Positions 45,833-51,602 of a DNA stretch of 51,602 nt are shown piece after piece. The notes below the pieces were generated by a model. It was not told where the DNA came from. It was given only the letters and a program-made list of their open reading frames with translations, and ran no database searches. The translations under genes and the position numbers were made by a program. The first letter of the stretch is position 1. Each line of letters begins with the position of its first letter. The stretch is from Lachnospiraceae bacterium (GTDB lineage: Bacteria > Bacillota > Clostridia > Lachnospirales > Lachnospiraceae): the NCBI GenBank assembly GCA_022767285.1, contig JALENY010000026.1, forward strand, positions 1 to 51,602, written 5' to 3'.

Positions 45833-47029
45833 TTGAAAAACTTTATCTTTATCTCACCAAATTTTCCTACAAACTACTGGATGTTCTGCCGTGAACTGAA
45901 AAAGAACGGACTGAATGTTCTCGGAATCGGCGATCAGCCTTATGATGAATTGAGCATGGATCTGAAAAACAGTCTGAATGAATACTACAAAGTCAGTAAT
46001 CTGGAAAACGAAGATGAGGTGTACCGCGCAGTTGCTTTTTTAACTTACAAGCATGGTCGGATCGACTGGCTGGAATCCAACAATGAATACTGGCTGGAGC
46101 GGGATGCAAGGCTCCGTACCGATTTTAACATTACCAGTGGTTTCCAGGTTCCTGATATTCCGAATATCAAATTCAAATCCCGCATGAAAGAGTTTTATAT
46201 CAAAGCAGGTCTTCCGGTGGCCCGCTATCACATGGTGGACACACTGGAAAATTGTCTGGATTTCGCCCGGACTGTTGATTATCCTGTTGTGGCAAAACCG
46301 GATAATGGTGTAGGTGCTTCCCACACATTCAAGATTGAAAATGATGAACAAATGAAACAGTTCTTTGATGTGAAATGGCCTGACACCACTTATATTATGG
46401 AAGAATTTGTAAACGGTGAAGTAAACTCCTACGATGCCATCATCGATTCCAAAGGACAGCCCATGTTCGAAACCGGAAACATTACTCCAATGTCAATCAT
46501 GGACATCGTAAATAATTCTGACAACTCCATCTTTTATATACTCAAAGATCTGCCGGACGATACCCGTGCTGCCGGACGCGCCACGGTCAAGAGTTTCGGT
46601 GTAAAAAGCCGTTTTGTACATTTTGAATTTTTCCGTCTTCAGAAGGATCAGGAAGGCTTGGGCAAAAAAGGGGATCTGGTGGCTCTGGAAGTCAACATGC
46701 GTCCCAGCGGTGGTGTGACACCTGATATGATCGACTTTGCCCACAGTACTGATGTATATAAAATCTGGGCAGATATGATTGCATTTGACCGTTCTACTAT
46801 GCCGGTAGGTGAGAGCGCTTATTGTGCATTTGCAGGCAGAAGGGATGGAAAGGATTTCATTATGAGCCATGAAGATATCAAAGAAAAATATGGCTCCAAT
46901 ATAAAAATGGCGGAGCGTATTCCGGATGTTCTCTCAGGGGCTATGGGAAATCAGATGTATGTGGCTACGTTCCAGACACGTGAAGAAATGAATGAGTTTT
47001 ACAATAGTATTCTGCAATGCAGGGAATGA
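45833..47029 (+). CDS. ATP-grasp ligase of unknown substrate
   Basis: A 398-residue ATP-dependent carboxylate-amine/thiol ligase. The start is a TTG at 45833 with an AAGAAGGCG site; upstream codons are poor. Domains: N-terminal Rossmann-like preATP part (about 1-100), ATP-grasp with YPVVAKPDNGVGASHTF (about 155-172), YIMEEFVNGEVNSYDAI (about 190-206) and the metal-binding VALEVNMRPSGG (about 285-297), whose Glu and Asn hold magnesium. It resembles carbamoyl-phosphate synthase-like ATP-grasp proteins that are often misnamed so. The product is unknown. Confidence 0.88.
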   Translation: MKNFIFISPNFPTNYWMFCRELKKNGLNVLGIGDQPYDELSMDLKNSLNEYYKVSNLENEDEVYRAVAFLTYKHGRIDWLESNNEYWLERDARLRTDFNITSGFQVPDIPNIKFKSRMKEFYIKAGLPVARYHMVDTLENCLDFARTVDYPVVAKPDNGVGASHTFKIENDEQMKQFFDVKWPDTTYIMEEFVNGEVNSYDAIIDSKGQPMFETGNITPMSIMDIVNNSDNSIFYILKDLPDDTRAAGRATVKSFGVKSRFVHFEFFRLQKDQEGLGKKGDLVALEVNMRPSGGVTPDMIDFAHSTDVYKIWADMIAFDRSTMPVGESAYCAFAGRRDGKDFIMSHEDIKEKYGSNIKMAERIPDVLSGAMGNQMYVATFQTREEMNEFYNSILQCRE

Positions 47030-47156
47030 GATTCAGGCTATCGCATTCTATAATACTGGGCATGCGATTCCAGTTTCCACATTCTAAAAACCTGCAAGTG
47101 CGATTCTGCTGTCGGACGATATAAAATATCCGTCTCAAAAACGTATGGTAAAAAAT

Positions 47157-47212
47157 AAAACATCCCACCGGAACCTTCCATGTTTAATCCGTTCGTTCCG
47201 GTGGGATGTTTT
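47157..47212 (+). terminator. Terminator of the esterase-ATP-grasp unit
   Basis: A perfect 18-bp stem (47157-47174 with 47195-47212) with a 20-base loop and a T-run (TTTTTT) lies ~130 bp after the ATP-grasp stop. The sequence is also effective on the minus strand, where the decayed gene at 47234 converges. Confidence 0.9.
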
Positions 47213-47233
47213 TTCATAATTTCATTGCAAACA

Positions 47234-47488
47234 TTAATCTTTATTTTCATCTTTATCTGCATTTCCACATACGTTCCATTTACCCTTTTCAATTGAAATT
47301 GTAAACTTATCACATAAATCCTCAATCCAGTCTAAACGCGCTATGATCATTATCCATTTTTCCGGAATAGAATCATATCCGTATAGAATTCCGGCAGAAC
47401 TGCCGGCAACAGCTGCCACCGCATTCTTTTCATTATCATAACAAACAACAGAAGACTTGCATAAAGAAGTCGACGGTTTAACGATTAA
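47234..47488 (-). pseudogene. Remnant of an ADP-ribosylglycohydrolase gene (C-terminus)
   Basis: A minus-strand open fragment encodes AVAAVAGSSAGILYGYDSIP, then a LARxDxIEDLCDxF-like helix. This is the C-terminal end of ADP-ribosylglycohydrolases (DraG/ARH fold). The family's metal-binding GDDTDTT segment just before it reads YDNEKNAV, so it has lost its acidic ligands. There is no start codon with a ribosome binding site, and a stop codon cuts it at 47489-47491. About 70 of the usual ~280-300 residues remain. Confidence 0.65.
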
Positions 47489-47503
47489 TTATTATCTTTT
47501 CTA

Positions 47504-47580
47504 TTGACAAATGAAAATATAGCGTTATAATATTAGTAATAATTACTATTATTAGTAATTATTTTCAGATCATTGCTAAT
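47504..47580 (+). promoter_or_regulatory. Strong promoter with an array of ATTAGTAAT half-sites
   Basis: Perfect -35 TTGACA (47504-47509), 16-bp spacer, perfect -10 TATAAT (47526-47531). From 47532 onward ATTAGTAAT (47532-47540), ATTACTA (47542-47548), TAGTAAT (47553-47559) and ATTGCTAAT (47572-47580) give overlapping palindromes such as AATTACTATTATTAGTAATT. They cover the start site and look like a repressor array, plausibly MarR-type. A 95-base leader follows before the flavin reductase gene. Confidence 0.75.
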
Positions 47581-47675
47581 AATAGAAACATACTGCATAT
47601 TTTTTAAATCATTGAACTTGTACAAGGGTGTTTTAAAGGATTATGCAGCAATAACCTGATAGGAGCGTGATAAAA

Positions 47676-48293
47676 ATGAATAAAAAAGCCATGTATAACT
47701 TAACTTATGGATTGTTCGTTCTGACAGCCCGCCTGGGCGAAAAAGACAATGGCTGTATCATTAATACAGCCGGACAGGTGACTTCCAGTCCCAACAGAAT
47801 CAGCATAGCTGTGAATAAAGATAATCTTACTCATGACATGGTTTTAAAAAGCGGGAAATTTAACATTTCCATTTTAAGTGAAAAAGCAAGCTTTGACACT
47901 TTCAAACATTTTGGCTTTCAGTCCGGAAAAACCACAGAAAAATTTGAGGGCTACGATGCCTGCAAACGCAGTGAAAACGGCCTTTATTATATTACAGAAG
48001 GAACAAACGCGTATATTAGCGCTGCAGTAGAACAAACCATCGATCTGGGAAGCCACACATTGTTTATTGCTTCTGTGGACGATATGGAAGTCCTGGCAGC
48101 CGAGCCGTCTGCTTCTTACGCTTATTATCAGGCTTCCATCAAGCCGAAACCTGAAGCGAAAACTACAGCTGGTAAAACCACATGGCGCTGTACAGTTTGC
48201 GGATATATTTATGAAGGCGAAGAACTTCCCGCGGATTTTGTCTGTCCGCTTTGTAAACATCCGGCTTCTGACTTTGAAAAAGTGACTGTATAA
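47676..48293 (+). CDS. Flavin reductase-rubredoxin fusion (high-molecular-weight rubredoxin type)
   Basis: A 205-residue redox protein. The N-terminal FMN-binding flavin reductase domain (about 1-150, with LTARLGEKDNGCIINTAGQV and SPNRISIAVNK) is joined to a C-terminal rubredoxin (about 168-205, WRCTVCGYIYEGE and FVCPLCKHP, two CxxC pairs that bind one iron). Such Hrb proteins shuttle electrons from NAD(P)H to flavodiiron proteins or rubrerythrin in oxygen and NO detoxification. The ATG at 47676 has a TAGGAGCG site. The tightly controlled promoter fits a stress gene. Confidence 0.93.
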   Translation: MNKKAMYNLTYGLFVLTARLGEKDNGCIINTAGQVTSSPNRISIAVNKDNLTHDMVLKSGKFNISILSEKASFDTFKHFGFQSGKTTEKFEGYDACKRSENGLYYITEGTNAYISAAVEQTIDLGSHTLFIASVDDMEVLAAEPSASYAYYQASIKPKPEAKTTAGKTTWRCTVCGYIYEGEELPADFVCPLCKHPASDFEKVTV

Positions 48294-48320
48294 CCGGCAA
48301 AATTAATATTGCTACTATTA

Positions 48321-48353
48321 AAGATGGGACAAGCCATATGGCTTGCCCATCTT
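48321..48353 (+). terminator. Terminator of the flavin reductase-rubredoxin gene
   Basis: A 14-bp stem with one bulged A (48321-48335 with 48340-48353) follows the stop by 27 bp. The T-run after it is weak (CATTTAT). Confidence 0.6.
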
Positions 48354-48487
48354 CATTTATCTCACTGCATCCCGCTTTTCTTCCGAAAAGGCTTTGCGAA
48401 ACGTATCTAAATTTATATATCGTTCTCCACTCTTTTTTATCGCAAATGTCATCTCGGTGCAGGAAGCCTCTCCTACGACAGCAATTC

Positions 48488-48715
48488 TTAAGATTGCTGA
48501 TTAGCTTTTCTCTTGAAAACAATAGCCAGAACAACACAAACAGCAATCCCAACAGAGTATGGAATTACCAACAGAAATGCCGTGTTTGCAGGTGCGCTAT
48601 AACAAGCATATTTTATACCCCACAGCATATCGCAGTAGTTATATGCGACAACCGCGCACATCATATCAGACAGCAAAATTGCCAGAATCCCGAAGACTGC
48701 AGATAAAATCTTCAT
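48488..48715 (-). CDS. Small membrane protein
   Basis: A 75-residue protein with two hydrophobic segments (about 4-25 and 44-66), Cys-rich between them (about 20-38), and a basic C-terminus. A strong AAGGAGG site precedes the ATG. It follows a 32-codon frame by 17 bp. Family not recognised. Confidence 0.7.
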   Translation of the reverse strand: MKILSAVFGILAILLSDMMCAVVAYNYCDMLWGIKYACYSAPANTAFLLVIPYSVGIAVCVVLAIVFKRKANQQS

Positions 48716-48732
48716 ATAAAATCCCTCCTTGT

Positions 48733-48831
48733 TTACTTTTTCGTTGTGTCTTTCAGAATCAGAGAAGCACCAACAACAATAGCTGCAATGCAGAGGAGTA
48801 AAAAAATGCCGTTGCCATCTATGCTAATCAT
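48733..48831 (-). CDS. Tiny single-helix membrane peptide
   Basis: A 32-codon frame encodes a short acidic start, one membrane helix (about residues 8-25, [18 protein letters not shown]) and a KDTTKK tail. AGGGA lies 8 bases before the ATG. It lies directly upstream of the 75-residue membrane gene and just downstream of the first spoIVB fragment. Whether it is translated is uncertain. Confidence 0.45.
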   Translation of the reverse strand: MISIDGNGIFLLLCIAAIVVGASLILKDTTKK

Positions 48832-48884
48832 CGACGATTCCCTAATCCGATTTGAAGCAGAAGTATTAAAGACAGATAATAACC

Positions 48885-48995
48885 CCCATATCCTTTCGTC
48901 GGATCATTCACCAGAACATGTGTCACCACGCCGACCAGCTTCCCATTTTGAATGATGGGTCTGCCTGACAGGAGTGATTGTCAATATGGGACAAC
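48885..48995 (-). pseudogene. spoIVB 3' fragment 1 with shared junction motif
   Basis: The minus strand encodes [20 protein letters not shown] and then NDPTKGYG, the end of the S55 peptidase domain of SpoIVB, starting at the catalytic serine codon (48968). The usual SGSP is SGRP here. After GYG (48885) the homology breaks off into unrelated sequence, so the last ~11 codons are lost. Upstream of the serine codon stands the motif GTTGTCCCATATTGACAATC, which also precedes the other two fragments and is not spoIVB coding sequence. Confidence 0.85.
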
Positions 48996-49030
48996 ATTTT
49001 CTTCATTTCCTTTGCTCTAAGGGGCACTAG

Positions 49031-49111
49031 ATTCTGGAGTTACGAACACAGTTCCATCTCTCCAAAAGCGATTTGGCACAAAAGCTCGGTGTAACTAACA
49101 AGGCCGTTTCC
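49031..49111 (+). pseudogene. Remnant of an XRE-family helix-turn-helix gene
   Basis: An open fragment reads ILELRTQFHLSKSDLAQKLG followed by VTNKAVS, an unmistakable HTH_3 helix-turn-helix. It is cut upstream by an in-frame TAG (49028-49030) and loses homology after KAVS, where RWETG is expected. No start codon or ribosome binding site is left. Confidence 0.7.
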
Positions 49112-49417
49112 CCCCGTTCAGGTCACACCCACGCAGCCATTGGAAGAAGCTGACCCAACTGGCCCTGTCCTCTTTCATACCTTCGGCTGCACCTAACACC
49201 TCACGGTATCAGTCCTCATTTACCGCAATCGCCACCAGAATAGCCACATTTTCGAACTCCCTGCCCCAGTTACGGCCCAGGCGGCGCGACGGATCGCACC
49301 TCGCGCTGCCTGCTTGCCTCATTCTGCCATTTGGAGCTGTATCCGGTCGTCAGTAAAGTCGGGGCTATCCTTTGGTTGACTGGTATTCTATTCGATGTTT
49401 TGCCCGCAACAGGCATT
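49112..49417. other. Decayed sequence without genes
   Basis: About 300 bp between the XRE remnant and the DUF805 pseudogene. It looks richer in GC than the flanks. I see no intact gene, repeat or hairpin; it may contain further unrecognised remains of the XRE gene's C-terminal part. Confidence 0.4.
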
Positions 49418-50019
49418 CTATTGCGTATTTTCCGCGTCCTCCTCTGCGGCTGCCTTCTGAAGACGAATCCGATCTATAATCCCGCCGATACCGCCAAGGA
49501 TTATGCCGACAGTGCCTACACATAGCACCCCCGTGACGATAAGGGATCATTTCTCGACAGAGAAACCATACAATGGGGCACACCAAAGATATCCGCCAAG
49601 GGCCGTAAGCAGGATGACCAGCGCAAGCCTTGTAAGGAAGCACCGCTTCGGCGCACTGGGATCTGCTTTTGCAAGACCGATCATCAGGAAACCTAACACG
49701 GGGATCCCGAAGATGATCAGTACCAGATACCGCATCGGCAGGCCGGAGTCACGCATACGCCGTACAGTCAACGCAGAAAGGGGGAGCATCAAAGCGGTAA
49801 TATACACGATGGTAGCGGGAGCGCCAACGAGCAAAGCCTGACCTTAGCCGACGCCCAGCATTTGCGCCAATTTCACCACATGATATAAAGGAGCGCCGCC
49901 ACAGGGAAACATACGATCATGGCAATATAAGTTACCAGCAGGGATACGAAAAATTCCTTTCTTGCGGCACAACCTTTGAAGTTGTTTGCATTTTTCCACA
50001 AATCACGAAAAGTTTTCAT
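49418..50019 (-). pseudogene. Broken DUF805-family membrane protein gene
   Basis: An ATG at 50019 with a perfect GGAGG site starts KTFRDLWKNANNFKGCAARK, the DUF805 N-terminus, and a membrane helix. A TGA at codon 49 (49873-49875) and a frameshift follow. The next part (49547-49834) has the family motif LPLSALTVRRMRDSGLP and two helices. After another in-frame TGA (49547-49549) the same frame continues 42 codons to 49418 with a further helix, so the original protein was about 200 residues. At least two nonsense mutations and one frameshift show recent decay. Confidence 0.8.
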
Positions 50020-50111
50020 AACAGGACCTCCTACCTCCATCATTCATTCAGCTATATAAAGTATCGCACAACAGATCAAAAATGCCAAGGCAAACTACCT
50101 CTGGCACTGTT

Positions 50112-50257
50112 TTATCCCGCCGCATCCAGCATATTCTCAATAAAAATTCCATACCCTCTCGTCGGATCATTCACAAGAACATGCGTCACAACCCCAACCA
50201 GCTTTCCATTCTGGATAATCGGGCTGCCGCTCACGGGTGATTGTCATTAGGGACAAC
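50112..50257 (-). pseudogene. spoIVB 3' fragment 2 with shared junction motif
   Basis: The minus strand encodes [20 protein letters not shown], then [20 protein letters not shown] and a TAA (50112-50114), the complete C-terminal end of SpoIVB from the catalytic serine (codon at 50229-50231). Upstream, TGTTGTCCCTAATGACAATC replaces the expected spoIVB sequence. The reading frame meets a TGA six codons before the serine, so no longer protein is made. Confidence 0.9.
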
Positions 50258-50348
50258 AGTTTTCAGGTGCAAAATAGCTATGCACCGGAGATGATTCGAA
50301 GCTATTATGTATATCGATTATTCCGAAATTTGTACTCGCCCTTCTTCA

Positions 50349-50960
50349 TCATAGATGACAGTAACCATACAGCAAATCTGTCAACTGATATTTTACATCT
50401 GACCGCTCAGTGATCTCTGTAATAATCTGGTCACGAAGGATTTTAACCGCATCATCTAAGGCTTGCTGTACTTTTGTTCTTTCCGCTTCTTTCAAAGAAA
50501 CTGCATTCCGCATTTCATCCAGCCGCGTGGCAACTTCCTTTGCTACAGGCCGTCCATCCACGAAGACCATTCCCCGGTTGGCCGCAGCTATCTCAGGACT
50601 CAGACCAGCCCGGCCGGTATCCTGAGAATACTGATATAGCTGGTTTTCAAACCTCTGCTGCTCTTCCGCAGAAAATGTGTTCAGCGCATCTTGAACCGTG
50701 ATTTTGCCTGCATAGGCTGTTCTCTTTGCCCGCAGTATTTCTTTTTTCTCGCGTTGCAGCCGCTGCTCTTCCGTAGGCTGCGGAGCGTCTTTTCGCAATT
50801 TCGGCTGAACTTTGGATTTGGAATCCTGTTTTCTTCGCGCATCATCATTTTTCCGACAGCGTCTGCCGATCAGCATACAAATAAACGCAGCCACCAGCAC
50901 CAGAAGAGCAATCACCAATAACCAGCCGAATAGCGTTCCGATCAACTTAACAATCTTCAA
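50349..50960 (-). CDS. Membrane-anchored coiled-coil protein of unknown function
   Basis: A 203-residue protein with one N-terminal membrane helix (about 7-32), a basic, Gln-rich linker (about 33-80), and a helical C-terminal half (about 80-200) with an AYAGKITVQDALNTFSAEEQ segment. The family is not recognised. The frame ends in LLYGYCHL. One frame over, the same region continues as MVTVIYDEEGRVQISE to a stop at 50318, which reads more like a natural C-terminus, so a late frameshift is possible. No good ribosome binding site is seen; upstream bases are GAAGATTGTTAAG-like. Confidence 0.65.
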   Translation of the reverse strand: MKIVKLIGTLFGWLLVIALLVLVAAFICMLIGRRCRKNDDARRKQDSKSKVQPKLRKDAPQPTEEQRLQREKKEILRAKRTAYAGKITVQDALNTFSAEEQQRFENQLYQYSQDTGRAGLSPEIAAANRGMVFVDGRPVAKEVATRLDEMRNAVSLKEAERTKVQQALDDAVKILRDQIITEITERSDVKYQLTDLLYGYCHL

Positions 50961-51008
50961 ATTTCCTCATCCTCGTAGATATGTAGCTCCCTTATCACCG
51001 CAAATTGC

Positions 51009-51260
51009 TTACTTAACATAGAGATACCCATTACTCAAATTTCTTGCGAGAGAATCCACAATTTTCAGATCTCCATGGGAATCTATGATTCTTTTCACAT
51101 CGTCCCGCGTTATTTCGACAGCAATTTGACTGGAGCCAGCTCTCTGATCCGAAATAACAAGGTAAAATGATTCAAATTCTACCCCGCCTATTCTTCCAAT
51201 CCAGAACTGCTTTGTCTCATAGATTCTCTCAAAATCCGAAGCATTTACTGTATGATCCAT
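51009..51260 (-). CDS. Small soluble protein of unknown function
   Basis: An 83-residue protein without membrane helices; alternating strands and a helix (about 44-65, ITRDDVKRIIDSHGDLKIVD). A perfect GAGGAGG site precedes the ATG. It lies 48 bp upstream of the coiled-coil gene on the same strand, so the two form a pair between spoIVB fragments 2 and 3. Family not recognised. Confidence 0.7.
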   Translation of the reverse strand: MDHTVNASDFERIYETKQFWIGRIGGVEFESFYLVISDQRAGSSQIAVEITRDDVKRIIDSHGDLKIVDSLARNLSNGYLYVK

Positions 51261-51338
51261 AAGCTTTCCTCCTCATGATTTCATCATAACATATGATGCC
51301 GAAAAAAGACAGGGGCAAAATATACCCCTATCAAAAAT

Positions 51339-51484
51339 TCACCCCGCCGCATCCAACATATTTTCAATGAAAATCCCATACCCTCTCGTCGGGTCATTGA
51401 CCAAAACGTGCGTCACCGCTCCTACCAGCTTTCCATTCTGCAAAATAGGCGACCCCGACAGGAGTGATTGTCATTAGGAACAAC
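51339..51484 (-). pseudogene. spoIVB 3' fragment 3 with shared junction motif
   Basis: The minus strand encodes [20 protein letters not shown], then [20 protein letters not shown] and a TGA (51339-51341). The junction motif GTTGTTCCTAATGACAATCA stands directly upstream, with an in-frame TGA (51471-51473). Compared with fragment 2, 16 or so of 40 codons differ silently and only two change the amino acid. Confidence 0.9.
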
Positions 51485-51486
51485 AT

Positions 51487-51594
51487 ATGGCGTTTGATAA
51501 TTATTACAAGAATGCGGACGTACATGATTATATCTATATCATTTTCCTGACAATTTTTCTATTTTTGCTGTCATTTTATTCACACAAAAACTGA
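51487..51594 (+). CDS. Possible 35-residue single-helix membrane peptide
   Basis: A plus-strand ATG at 51487, with AGGA 7 bases upstream, starts a 35-codon frame with one membrane helix (about 17-30, YIYIIFLTIFLFLLSFY). The ribosome binding site lies in the junction motif shared with the other spoIVB fragments. Whether it is expressed is unknown. Confidence 0.35.
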   Translation: MAFDNYYKNADVHDYIYIIFLTIFLFLLSFYSHKN

Positions 51595-51602
51595 ACAAAT
51601 TT

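Noticed and set aside
49365-49643. 92-codon minus-strand frame across the DUF805 pseudogene end
   Set aside because: Arg-rich out-of-frame reading of the pseudogene, without a ribosome binding site.

Overview
The window comes from a spore-forming, low-GC Gram-positive bacterium of the class Clostridia, most likely the family Lachnospiraceae (inference). Spo0A, SpoVB-like and SpoIIM-like genes, FabK-type fatty-acid synthesis, RNase Y, an Isc/Nif-type Fe-S operon and very regular TTGACA-N17-TATAAT promoters all fit this. The outer edges carry mobile-element debris; the rest is mostly chromosomal core.

Left edge to 5.2 kb: the 3' end of an IS110-family transposase, then on the minus strand fabH-acpP-fabK-fabD driven by one strong promoter with two FabT-type operators, then a DAACS-family symporter with its own promoter. 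5.5-13.9 kb: a minus-strand catabolic operon (two zinc dehydrogenases, an AlsE/Rpe-like epimerase, an MFS porter, a class II aldolase, a PfkB kinase, an aldo/keto reductase, and last a DeoR regulator) with a consensus promoter flanked by a palindrome that shares a GTTTCAAA core with an inverted repeat in front of the regulator gene. The substrate is unknown but looks like a polyol or rare sugar. 14.3-21.2 kb: glycolytic genes gap-pgk-tpiA and gpmI with an ABC exporter between them. 21.3-25.5 kb: iscR-iscS-iscU-mnmA-PHP phosphatase, linking Fe-S assembly to tRNA thiolation. 25.5-31.5 kb: SpoVB-like flippase, DAHP synthase, xerD, spoIIM and rny. 31.5-38.4 kb: recX, recA with a LexA box, a choline-binding-repeat L,D-transpeptidase behind a perfect WalR-type box, glgA and spo0A.

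38.4-48.3 kb: yaaA-bcp, an unexplained three-gene unit (SH3-like membrane protein, MFS protein, small membrane protein), ybjQ, a TrmH-type methyltransferase, a three-gene unit of two serine esterases and an ATP-grasp ligase, the remnant of an ADP-ribosylglycohydrolase, and a flavin reductase-rubredoxin fusion under a strong promoter with an operator array.

48.4-51.6 kb is the most unusual part. Three diverged copies of the last ~40 codons of the sporulation protease gene spoIVB lie in the same orientation about 1.25 kb apart. All are cut at the same place, at the codon of the catalytic serine, and all are joined there to the same ~25-nt non-spoIVB sequence. Between them lie small or decayed genes (XRE and DUF805 remnants, two unknown ORFs). 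Copies 2 and 3 differ almost only at synonymous positions, so each was recently part of a working gene. The pattern looks like a series of attachment-site scars, or cassettes, of a mobile-element family that targets spoIVB. No spoIVB lies in its usual place upstream of spo0A in this window.
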